The notes under the pieces are model-generated. The model ran no database searches. It saw only the letters and a program-made list of their open reading frames with translations, and was not told the origin of the DNA. From assembly GCA_937871705.1 (NCBI GenBank), contig CALMOO010000593.1, forward strand, positions 1-8,092: a stretch of 8,092 nt of DNA, in the 5' to 3' direction. The DNA is from an uncultured Hymenobacter sp. GTDB taxonomy: Bacteria > Bacteroidota > Bacteroidia > Cytophagales > Hymenobacteraceae. Each line of letters begins with the position of its first letter. The stretch's first letter is position 1. Below, piece after piece: positions 1-6,021 of this stretch. The position numbers and the translations under genes are program-made.

Positions 1-56
1 GGGTTGAGGTGGTGGAAGGCTAAATATAGGATAAATAATAACTTAGCTCTGCCGCA

Positions 57-107
57 GGGGGTAGGGCGCGGTGCTTGAGTAGGCCTACCCCGGCGCTGCC
101 TACCCCC
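57..107. repeat. Inverted GGGGGTAGG/CCTACCCCC pair, possible terminator of the acyltransferase gene
   Basis: GGGGGTAGG at 57-65 is the exact reverse complement of CCTACCCCC at 99-107. Inside it, GCGC at 66-69 can pair with GCGC at 93-96, leaving a 2-nt bulge, so the stem has 13 pairs. A competing inner copy, CCTACCCC at 84-91, overlaps the 8-bp palindrome TAGGCCTA (80-87). The element starts one base beyond the acyltransferase stop codon (109-111), where a transcription terminator would sit, but no T-run follows on the minus strand, so the terminator role is inferred. The arms are copies of the CTACCCCC motif scattered through the window. The rest of 1-108 shows no gene. Confidence 0.5.
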
Positions 108-108
108 C

Positions 109-1272
109 TTACTTTCGCTGCGACCAGCGGCCGAGCTTGTGCCCCCAGTAGCCTTTGATGGCCAGCGGCACCCAGCCCAGAAGTGGAATGAAGTAGGCCA
201 GCACCAGCGGATTGCGCCACAGCAGCTTCCAGAACATGCCGGGCTGGTCGAGGGGCATCCGGAAATTGCGCTCGCCGTTCTTCACGTAGCGGCGCTCAAA
301 CTCGGTGAAGGCAGCCGGCCAGGCAAAGGGCAGGAAAAACGGGAAGTAGCGCCGGTTTTCCTTGATGCGCTGCCACAGCTCGCGCCAGCGGTACGGGTGC
401 TGGCCGTGGGCCGCCACAGCGGCATCGAGCTCGGCTTGCATTTGCTGCCTGATTTGCTCGGCCAGGGCCAGGTACTCGTCGCGGGTCAGCTCGTCGTGCT
501 TTTTGGGGGTGAGGTCGGCGGGGCGAATGCGGGTGCCCATCACGAAGGTGAGCTGCGCGGGCAAGGCCAGGTAAAACGCCCAGGGCTGCATCAGCACCAG
601 CAGCAGCAAGAGCGTGATGGGCAAGAACGGAATGCCGATTTTCCGAAACAGCCAGTTTACCGGCTTGAAGCTGTAGGCGTAGGGGTTAAGGTACTCAGCA
701 TTAATAGTATAGAAGGGCATGATGTCGGTGCCGTGCTGCAGGCTCATGCGTACCATGCTGGTGGCCAGGCGCTGCAGCTGGTACTTGTGGTTGAAGCCCT
801 TGCCAATGCCGGGCACGCCCTCGGGATACACCATGAGGTTGTAGTCCTCATAATACATCATGGTTTCGAAGTTGAGCGTGGTGGCTTCCACGCAGCCGTT
901 TTTCTTCCAGAAATGCCGAAACAGGTAGGGGTTCATGAGCGCCGTTTTCGACAAGAGCGGCGCCGACATGGGGCGCGGCATGTCGCGGCGGTTGGGCAGG
1001 CGCCGAAACAGGTGCGCCAAGGCCACAATGGCATCCCAGGGGAAGGCCATGCCCGAGTGGTTGGAGGCGAAAATCAGCGGGCGGCTCGGGTTGTTGCGCT
1101 GGGGGTAGGGCTCGAAGCCCACCAGCCGCGAGCGAAACCACACGCGGTCGAGCAGCTGCAGGATGTTCTCGTCTATTGTGCGCGTAAACTCCTCGTCGAA
1201 GTAGTCGCGGTAAATATGCTGATTAGCCTCAATAGCAGGGGGTAGTTTCAAGTAGCAGTTAGCAGTTAGCAA
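109..1272 (-). CDS. PlsC/MGAT-like lysophospholipid acyltransferase family protein
   Basis: Likely transfers an acyl chain from acyl-ACP or acyl-CoA to a glycerol- or lysophospholipid-type acceptor at the inner membrane; the substrate cannot be told from sequence. The catalytic block is ASNHSGMAFPWDA (residues 69-81), with His72 and Asp80 as the likely histidine-aspartate pair. The spacing is longer than the classic NHxxxxD and resembles the MGAT-like branch of the family. A second family block, YPEGVPGIGKGF (149-160), is followed by YQLQRLA. A strongly hydrophobic stretch at 211-245 and another near 351-372 suggest membrane attachment. The 387-residue length includes a basic C-terminal tail. 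The start is uncertain: no ATG is in frame after the upstream TGA at 1294-1296. The choices are TTG at 1272 or TTG at 1251, and conserved-looking sequence begins only around residue 14. The N-terminal codons cover a tandem 7-mer and a CTACCCCC motif. The spacer to the upstream protease gene is 136 bp. Confidence 0.82.
   Translation of the reverse strand: MLTANCYLKLPPAIEANQHIYRDYFDEEFTRTIDENILQLLDRVWFRSRLVGFEPYPQRNNPSRPLIFASNHSGMAFPWDAIVALAHLFRRLPNRRDMPRPMSAPLLSKTALMNPYLFRHFWKKNGCVEATTLNFETMMYYEDYNLMVYPEGVPGIGKGFNHKYQLQRLATSMVRMSLQHGTDIMPFYTINAEYLNPYAYSFKPVNWLFRKIGIPFLPITLLLLLVLMQPWAFYLALPAQLTFVMGTRIRPADLTPKKHDELTRDEYLALAEQIRQQMQAELDAAVAAHGQHPYRWRELWQRIKENRRYFPFFLPFAWPAAFTEFERRYVKNGERNFRMPLDQPGMFWKLLWRNPLVLAYFIPLLGWVPLAIKGYWGHKLGRWSQRK
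1254..1270. repeat. Short tandem repeat, AGCAGTT x 2.4
   Basis: The 7-mer AGCAGTT occurs at 1254-1260 and 1261-1267, with a partial third copy at 1268-1270. It overlaps the doubtful N-terminal codons of the acyltransferase (encoding L-T-A-N-C-Y). This makes it likely that these residues are non-coding or recently acquired sequence. Confidence 0.5.
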
Positions 1273-1319
1273 GGGGCAAAGGGCAGGCAGCAGTCATGCG
1301 CTCATCAGCAACTATTCAT

Positions 1320-1327
1320 CAAAGCTA
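1320..1327 (-). promoter_or_regulatory. Putative Bacteroidota -7 promoter element for the acyltransferase gene
   Basis: On the minus strand the spacer reads TAGCTTTG, an exact match to the Bacteroidota -7 consensus TAnnTTTG. It lies about 48 bp before the TTG start at 1272, giving a leader of roughly 40 nt. I see no TTG-type -33 element at the usual 19-21 bp spacing, so support is partial. The rest of the spacer (1273-1408) holds a CTACCCCC motif at 1362-1369 and no gene. Confidence 0.35.
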
Positions 1328-1408
1328 AGGCGCTCCTTAATAAGTTACGTACTGTTTGCCCCTACCCCCCTGTCCGTTGCTGAGTGCTGGCTACTCGTTG
1401 CTTCTTGC

Positions 1409-2740
1409 TCATATCAGCCGGCGCAGCCGCACGCTCACGGCGTGCATATCGCCGTTGGGGCGGCGTAGCAGCAGCCAGAGGCGCTGGCCATCCTGGGCCC
1501 GGAGCATCCGGGTGACTTCGGACAGAGGAAAAGCGCTGACTGGCAAGAAATTAACAGCAACCAGCTCCTCATCGGGCTCAATACCAGCCGTTTCGGCCGG
1601 CGAGCCGGCCGCCACGCGCAGTATCACGTAGCGGTTGAAGCCTGGGCTGGCGGCCAGCAGCTCGATGCCGCACATATCGTGCTCAAAGGCCGTGCGGTAT
1701 TGGTTGTTGGGGCGCATCAGCAGGCGCTGGTGGGGGTAGTCGATTACCAGGTCGAAGCGCTTGAGCACTTCGTAGCCCAGGTTGCCCTGGCGCTGCGCCT
1801 CGAAGCCGCGCAAGCGCTGGTGCACCTGGCCAGGGTCGGGGTACGAGGTGAGCACCCGCGCCAGCTTGTAGCGGCCCAGCTGCACACTCGCCACGCGCCC
1901 CAGGTACCCGCTGATGAGGCCGCCCAGCCCCCGGCCCAGGTCGGTGCGCAGGTGCTCGGGCGGCAGGTGCAGGCGCGAGTCGGCACTCACTTCTAGGCTG
2001 AGGGCATGGCCGGCACCGGTGTCGAGCACCAGCAGCAGCGGCAGCGGGGCCGCCGACTCTTGCGGCGCCACGGGCACTTGCGCAATGCCGGCCTCCAGGT
2101 AGGCTTTGTTTTTGTCAATCACCAGCGGCACGCTCGTCCAGCGGCGGCCCTTGGGCGGCTGGTAGTTGTCGGGCTTATAGCACACCAGCTCGTTGCGCAA
2201 GGGCCAAATGGCCACCACCAGCGAGCGAAACAGCTCCGAGCCCAGGATGCCATCGATGCGGGTGCCGGCGTAGCCCGACAGGTTGAGCGCATCGTCGGAC
2301 AATAGTAGCCAGCTCATGTTTGGGGCCACCAGGCCGGGCAGCTCCACGCGCACAGTCTCGGTCCGAAACGCGCGCAGCGGCGTGTCTTCGCCCCCGGTGC
2401 CTACCACCCGCAGCTCTTCGAGGCGCTTGATGTGCAGCGAGTCGGCCAGGGCCGTGTTGGTGAGCAGGCTGGTGCCAACGCCCGTATCAAGTAAAAAATG
2501 ATAAGGCCCTTTGCCGTTGATGTGAGCTGCTACTACCAGCAGGTTGCGCTGCGTCTTGAATTTGACAACTACCCGCTTGGCGGTGAGGCGCGCAAAGGCA
2601 AATACCTGGCTTTCGTCGGGGGCCTGCTGCGCCCAGGCCGGCAGGTGCAGCAGCAGCCCGAGCAGCAGCCCGACCACGCGCCAGCGGGTAGCGCGGCGCG
2701 GCGCAACTGCCCTACTCCCCAGGAAAATCGAAGCAGCCAT
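1409..2740 (-). CDS. Exported tandem aspartyl protease (retropepsin-like) with C-terminal PDZ domain
   Basis: A 443-residue predicted exported protein, likely periplasmic or cell-surface. Residues 1-37 form a signal peptide: basic RRATRWR, then the hydrophobic VVGLLLGLLLHLPAWA, with probable cleavage after Ala37. Two pepsin/retropepsin-like half domains follow. The first has FLLDTGVGTS (catalytic Asp85) and the flap-distal block IDGILGSELFR (162-172). The second has LLVLDTGAG (Asp240) and GNLGYEVLKRFDLVIDYP (319-336). A PDZ-like domain covers about 358-440 (VAAGSPAETAGIEPDEELVAVN). Both DTG triads are intact, so one chain could fold as an internal dimer. Such proteins are common in Bacteroidota and their substrates are mostly unknown. 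ATG at 2738-2740 is chosen because it places the signal peptide properly; an ATG 17 bp upstream is out of frame and stops at once. The gene lies 79 bp downstream of menC on the same strand. Confidence 0.85.
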   Translation of the reverse strand: MAASIFLGSRAVAPRRATRWRVVGLLLGLLLHLPAWAQQAPDESQVFAFARLTAKRVVVKFKTQRNLLVVAAHINGKGPYHFLLDTGVGTSLLTNTALADSLHIKRLEELRVVGTGGEDTPLRAFRTETVRVELPGLVAPNMSWLLLSDDALNLSGYAGTRIDGILGSELFRSLVVAIWPLRNELVCYKPDNYQPPKGRRWTSVPLVIDKNKAYLEAGIAQVPVAPQESAAPLPLLLVLDTGAGHALSLEVSADSRLHLPPEHLRTDLGRGLGGLISGYLGRVASVQLGRYKLARVLTSYPDPGQVHQRLRGFEAQRQGNLGYEVLKRFDLVIDYPHQRLLMRPNNQYRTAFEHDMCGIELLAASPGFNRYVILRVAAGSPAETAGIEPDEELVAVNFLPVSAFPLSEVTRMLRAQDGQRLWLLLRRPNGDMHAVSVRLRRLI

Positions 2741-2819
2741 AGTAGCCTAAGCCTTCATGCAAAAAAGCTGCTTAAAGCTACTACAACTACCTTATACTTA
2801 GTGCCGGGCTGTCTGCTTA

Positions 2820-3896
2820 CTAGCCCGGCCCAGGCAGCGCCCACTGACCGGCCGGACTGTAGTGCAGCTGGCCCTGCTCGATGTGGAGCGGTGCTGCCAC
2901 GTTGTTGTGGTAGAGCTGGCCCGTACCCAGGCCCTGGGCAAAGCCGGCCACGTCGTACTCGCCCGTGAGCTGGGCCACGGCATTGAGGCCAATATTCGAT
3001 TCTAGGGCCGAAGTTATCCACCAGCCCAGGCCATGGGTTTCGGCTAGCGCCACCCAGCGGCGGGTGGCGGCGTGCCCCCCAAGCAGCGTAGGCTTGAGCA
3101 CGAGGTAGGCCGGGCGCACGGCGTCGAGAAGCTGCGCCTGGGCCGCTGGGTCGGTGAGGCCAATGAGCTCTTCATCTAAGGCTACCGGCACCGGCGAGTG
3201 GCGGCACACCTCGGCCAGAGCCGCCCACTGTCCCGCCGCAACGGGCTGCTCGATGGAATGCACCTCGAACCGGGCCAGCTCGGCCAGCTTGCCCAGCGCC
3301 TCGGCCGGGCTGAAGGCGCCATTGGCATCTACGCGCAGGGTGAGCTGCGCGGGCCCGGCTTCGGCCCTTATTTCGGCCAGCAAAGCCAGCTCGGTGGCAA
3401 AGTCGAGGCTGCCGATTTTTACTTTCAGGCACGAATAGCCCGCGGCCAGCTTCTGGCGAATCTGCTCGCGCATGAAGGCCGCGTCGCCCATCCACACCAG
3501 CCCATTGATGGGCAAGCCCACTTGGCCTTCGCTAAAGGCATTACTATACAGCTGATGCCTACCCCCCCGCTCGAGGTCAAGGACTGCCGTTTCGAGGGCA
3601 AACCGCAGGGCGGGCAGCGCGGCCGGCACCAGTTGGGCGGGCACTATATCTTCCAGAAAAGCGTAGCGCTGCTGGTTGATGGCCCGGCAGAGCTGCTGCA
3701 CTTGTGCTTCAAAATCAGGCGTGTAGTCGGGGCTGAGCCCTGCCAGCGGCGCGGCCTCGCCCCAGCCCACTAAGTTAGAATTGCGCACATCGCGCACCTC
3801 GAGGTAATAGGCTACGTGCTCGGTGAGGGCGCCACGCGAAGTGCGCGCCGGGAAGTTGAAGCGCAGCGCTCGCCGCTGGTAAGACAAAGTCAGCAT
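2820..3896 (-). CDS. menC: o-Succinylbenzoate synthase (MenC), enolase superfamily
   Basis: Dehydrates SHCHC (2-succinyl-6-hydroxy-2,4-cyclohexadiene-1-carboxylate) to o-succinylbenzoate in cytoplasmic menaquinone synthesis. The 358-residue protein has the N-terminal capping domain (GWGEAAPLAGLS, 44-55) and the barrel motifs of the family. These are KVKIG with catalytic Lys160; RVDANGAFS with metal ligand Asp190; SIEQP with Glu216; ALDEE with Asp241; and LVLKPTLLGG with catalytic Lys268. WWITSALESNIGLNAVAQ closes the barrel, and LPINGLVWMG is typical of Bacteroidota MenC. All key residues are present, so the enzyme should be active. The ATG at 3894-3896 fits the family N-terminus (MLTLSYQ...FNFPARTSRG). 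No other men gene is in the window. The start codon lies inside one arm of a perfect 16-bp inverted repeat (3886-3944), which could affect translation. A CTACCCCCCC run (3559-3568, antisense to the gene) encodes part of the ERGGRHQ loop. Confidence 0.95.
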   Translation of the reverse strand: MLTLSYQRRALRFNFPARTSRGALTEHVAYYLEVRDVRNSNLVGWGEAAPLAGLSPDYTPDFEAQVQQLCRAINQQRYAFLEDIVPAQLVPAALPALRFALETAVLDLERGGRHQLYSNAFSEGQVGLPINGLVWMGDAAFMREQIRQKLAAGYSCLKVKIGSLDFATELALLAEIRAEAGPAQLTLRVDANGAFSPAEALGKLAELARFEVHSIEQPVAAGQWAALAEVCRHSPVPVALDEELIGLTDPAAQAQLLDAVRPAYLVLKPTLLGGHAATRRWVALAETHGLGWWITSALESNIGLNAVAQLTGEYDVAGFAQGLGTGQLYHNNVAAPLHIEQGQLHYSPAGQWALPGPG

Positions 3897-3944
3897 AGAA
3901 CAAAGATGGCGGCGGGGCCGTCTTCTTCGTTCTATGCTGACTTT
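3886..3944. repeat. Perfect 16-bp inverted repeat spanning the menC start codon
   Basis: AAAGTCAGCATAGAAC at 3886-3901 is the exact reverse complement of 3929-3944. The 27-nt loop can itself pair: AAGATGGC (3903-3910) with GCCGTCTT (3917-3924), with one weak position, around a 6-nt loop. In the menC mRNA the 3' arm contains the ATG (3894-3896) and the first codons for M-L-T-L, so the folded RNA would hide the start. The 5' arm is a reversed copy of the coding sequence. It may be a translational control hairpin, or a scar of a template-switch duplication. No Bacteroidota promoter lies close enough to start transcription inside the loop. Confidence 0.7.
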
Positions 3945-3981
3945 AGTGGGGTGTCCTTTGGGTAAGTAGTGTTAGCCAGCG

Positions 3982-4248
3982 TTAGGCGTTGGTGGCTGGC
4001 TTCTTTTTGCCCCGGCGGCTAATCTGACCACCTTTGCGGCCAGCCTCACGGGCTTCTTCGGGCGAGAAACGGTGGCCACGACCACTCTGGTGCGAGGCGC
4101 GGCCGCCTTCGCTAGCAATGCGGCGTTGCTGCTCGGGCGACATGGCGGCGAACCCCCGGCGGCTTTTCTCACCAATGCGATTGGCGGGGCGGAGGGAACG
4201 TTTGGCTTCCGTAGAAGCCGCGGTGGCGGTAGTGCTGTTAACTGGCAT
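3982..4248 (-). CDS. KGG-repeat general stress protein (YciG/Con-10-like)
   Basis: A small, very basic, hydrophilic protein of 88 residues, with no signal peptide or membrane segment. It carries two degenerate copies of the KGG motif. The first is RGFAAMSPEQQRRIASEGGR (31-50) followed by ASHQSG; the second is HRFSPEEAREAGRKGGQIS (59-77). A lysine/arginine-rich tail ends the protein (RRGKKKPATNA). Relatives such as E. coli YciG, Bacillus GsiB and fungal Con-10 are linked to stress or starvation; their biochemical role is not settled. The Ser/Thr/Ala-rich N-terminus (1-30) looks disordered. ATG at 4246-4248 is the natural start, preceded by a pyrimidine-rich leader with no Shine-Dalgarno sequence. 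It lies 85 bp upstream of menC on the same strand and is divergent from egtB. Stress-linked expression is inferred from the family only. Confidence 0.85.
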   Translation of the reverse strand: MPVNSTTATAASTEAKRSLRPANRIGEKSRRGFAAMSPEQQRRIASEGGRASHQSGRGHRFSPEEAREAGRKGGQISRRGKKKPATNA

Positions 4249-4542
4249 GGGGAGGAGGAAATAGTGGAAGTGAAAAAGCTACTTGGTAAGGATAATTGAA
4301 ACTACGGGCCGCTCGCGTAGTCAACAAAGAAATGCTATGAAACCATTGATAAATACCACTTTATACTGACGTTCACTACGTAATTGCCGTAGCGCTGTGC
4401 TTACTTTCGCGTTTTCAGACGAATTGCCGCAACTACTGCGCTCGTTAGTAGTTACTTTTCTCGACCAACCGCTCGTGACCTCTACTCAATATAGGCTGAA
4501 ACTTCGTATTTGAATTCTTTTACTTTATCTTTCTTTTCTTCC
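4249..4542. promoter_or_regulatory. Divergent intergenic region between the KGG-protein gene and egtB
   Basis: This 294-bp spacer is clearly more AT-rich than its flanks and must hold promoters for both directions. Toward egtB, TACTTTCG (4402-4409) is a near match to TAnnTTTG, with TTG at 4384-4386, closer than the usual spacing. Toward the KGG gene, TAGTTTCA (minus strand, 4297-4304) is a weaker candidate. AATTGCCG occurs twice as a direct repeat (4382-4389 and 4422-4429, 40 bp apart). Small hairpins are CTACG/CGTAG (4376-4392) and AACTACT/AGTAGTT (4431-4453), the latter possibly in the egtB leader. I see no gene here. Confidence 0.3.
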
Positions 4543-5874
4543 ATGGCCTCTAGTGCTTCCCTACCCCCTGCTTTCGCCGGAGTTGCACCAGTTGCAGCGG
4601 CGCTACCCGCACACTACCAGGCCGTGCGTGCTCAGTCGGTGGCGCTGGTGCAGCCTCTGCTTCCCGAAGACACGGTGGTGCAGCCCACCCTCGATGTAAG
4701 CCCACCCAAGTGGCACCTGGCCCACACCACCTGGTTTTGGGAAACGTTCTTGCTCACGCCCTACCTGCCCGGCTATGTGGTGTTTCACCCCGACTATGCG
4801 TTTCTGTTCAACTCCTACTACAACTCGCTGGGCTCGCGAGTAAATCGCGCCGACCGCGGCACGCTCTCGCGCCCGCCGCTATCCGACGTGTACCGCTACC
4901 GCGCTTACGTCGACGAGCACATGGCCACGCTGCTCAAGAAGCTGCATGAGTTGCCAGCCACTGTCACGGAGCTGCTGGAGTTGGGCCTGCACCACGAGCA
5001 GCAGCACCAAGAGCTGCTTGCCACCGACATTAAGTACATTTTGAGTACTAACCCGCTGGCACCTGGCTACCTAGAGAAGGAGGCAGTTGCTACCCCCTCT
5101 GAGGCAGCTAATGGCGACCATGCGTCCTTTTCGCTGGCTACGTGGCTGCCGGTGCCGGGCGGTATTTGCGCCATTGGGCACCAGCAGGAAGGCTTCTCCT
5201 TCGATAATGAGTTGCCCGTGCATGAGGTGCTCGTGGCACCTTTCGAGCTGCAAAACCGACTCGTGACCAACGCAGATTTTATGCGCTTCATCGAAGCTGG
5301 TGGCTACCAGCAGTTTCAATTCTGGCTGGGCGAGGGTTGGGACCTAGCTAATCGCGAAGGCTGGAAGGCGCCGCTCTATTGGTCGCAGCAGGCCGATGGC
5401 CAGTGGCTGCGCTACGGCCCCACCGGCCTCGAACCGCTGAACCTGGCCGCGCCGGTGTCGCACATCAGCTTTTACGAGGCCGACGCTTACGCGCAGTGGG
5501 CGGGCGGGCGCCTCCCCACCGAAGCCGAGTGGGAAGTAGCGGCCCGTTACTTTCAGGCTACGCCCCAGGGCGGCAACTGGCTCGAAACCGGCCACTTCGA
5601 CCCGCAGCCCCTACCCCCCTCTGCCGACCCAGCCCAGTGCCATCAGTTGCTGGGCGACTGTTGGGAGTGGACCTATTCGCCCTACCACCCCTACCCCGGC
5701 TACCAGCGCGCGGCCGGCGCCCTGGGCGAGTACAATGGCAAATTCATGGTAAACCAACTCGTACTGCGTGGCGGCTCGTGCGCCACGCCCGAGAGCCACA
5801 TTCGCATCAGCTATCGTAACTTCTTCCACGCCGATAAGCGCTGGCAGTACACTGGCCTGCGGCTGGCGCGGTAG
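4543..5874 (+). CDS. egtB: Ergothioneine biosynthesis sulfoxide synthase EgtB
   Basis: A non-heme iron enzyme that joins hercynine (trimethylhistidine) to a thiol donor (gamma-glutamylcysteine or cysteine) with O2 to give the ergothioneine sulfoxide. The 443-residue protein has an N-terminal DinB-like four-helix domain (about 22-165). The likely iron ligands are His61 (KWHLAHTTWF) and His151/His155 in LHHEQQHQE, the HxxxHxE motif. A C-terminal formylglycine-generating-enzyme-like domain follows (about 198-443), with GGRLPTEAEWEVA (320-332), GDCWEWT (371-377), LRGGSC (408-413) and the ending TGLRLAR. No methyltransferase domain is fused, which argues against OvoA. ATG at 4543 is preferred to the upstream TTG at 4510, which would add a Phe/Ser-rich stretch encoded by the AT-rich leader. 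Three CTACCCCC motifs lie in variable parts: residues 7-9, the linker near 183-185, and 357-359. A terminator hairpin begins right after the stop. No egtD is in the window. Confidence 0.93.
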   Translation: MASSASLPPAFAGVAPVAAALPAHYQAVRAQSVALVQPLLPEDTVVQPTLDVSPPKWHLAHTTWFWETFLLTPYLPGYVVFHPDYAFLFNSYYNSLGSRVNRADRGTLSRPPLSDVYRYRAYVDEHMATLLKKLHELPATVTELLELGLHHEQQHQELLATDIKYILSTNPLAPGYLEKEAVATPSEAANGDHASFSLATWLPVPGGICAIGHQQEGFSFDNELPVHEVLVAPFELQNRLVTNADFMRFIEAGGYQQFQFWLGEGWDLANREGWKAPLYWSQQADGQWLRYGPTGLEPLNLAAPVSHISFYEADAYAQWAGGRLPTEAEWEVAARYFQATPQGGNWLETGHFDPQPLPPSADPAQCHQLLGDCWEWTYSPYHPYPGYQRAAGALGEYNGKFMVNQLVLRGGSCATPESHIRISYRNFFHADKRWQYTGLRLAR

Positions 5875-5899
5875 CGCAGGCGCTTTATCCTGCGTTTTT
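5875..5899 (+). terminator. Rho-independent terminator of egtB
   Basis: CGCAGG (5875-5880) pairs with CCTGCG (5889-5894) around an 8-nt loop and is followed at once by five Ts (5895-5899). The stem starts at the first base after the egtB stop codon. The short but GC-only-plus-one-AT stem with its T-run is a textbook intrinsic terminator. Confidence 0.75.
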
Positions 5900-5905
5900 A
5901 TTGAA

Positions 5906-5994
5906 GCTGTCATGCTGAGCTTGCGAAGCATCCTATCAGGGTTGAACGACTTGTTCTAACGTGATAAGATGCTTCGCAAGCTCAGCATGACAGC
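5906..5994. repeat. Palindromic repeat with perfect 27-bp arms between convergent genes (REP/MITE-like)
   Basis: The arms at 5906-5932 and 5968-5994 are exact reverse complements over 27 bp; the left arm begins GCTGTCATGCTGAGC and ends GAAGCATC. The 35-nt centre continues the fold: TATCA (5934-5938) pairs with TGATA (5962-5966), then GTT/AAC and GAAC/GTTC pair around a GACTT loop. Nearly the whole 89 nt therefore forms one hairpin. From memory, strings of the type GTCATGCTGAGC...GAAGCATC are dispersed repeats in Hymenobacter and some other bacteria; I could not check this. It sits between the egtB terminator and the 3' end of the LOG gene. A T-run at 5999-6003 lies five bases beyond the plus-strand stem. 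It encodes no protein. Confidence 0.85.
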
Positions 5995-6021
5995 CGGCTT
6001 TTTACCTTACTCCATTAGGAT

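Noticed and set aside
139..1245. Long open frame of 368 codons on the plus strand, antisense to the acyltransferase
   Set aside because: The translation is rich in His, Gln, Gly and Val, with no recognisable domain. It mirrors a real gene with clear motifs in GC-rich DNA, where antisense frames stay open by codon bias.
2741..2819. Possible terminator or promoter between menC and the protease gene
   Set aside because: It has only a weak AGCT-type stem near an A-run and no TAnnTTTG match. Nothing there supports a confident call.
2498..2968. 156-codon plus-strand frame spanning the menC-protease gap
   Set aside because: It overlaps the 5' end of the protease gene and the 3' end of menC in antisense, and its sequence changes character along its length with no domain.
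3198..3773. 191-codon plus-strand open frame opposite menC
   Set aside because: It is antisense to a menC gene with all catalytic residues intact, has low-complexity composition and matches no known family.
4510..4542. TTG start giving EgtB 11 extra residues
   Set aside because: The extension is encoded by AT-rich leader DNA, and a good ATG follows at 4543.
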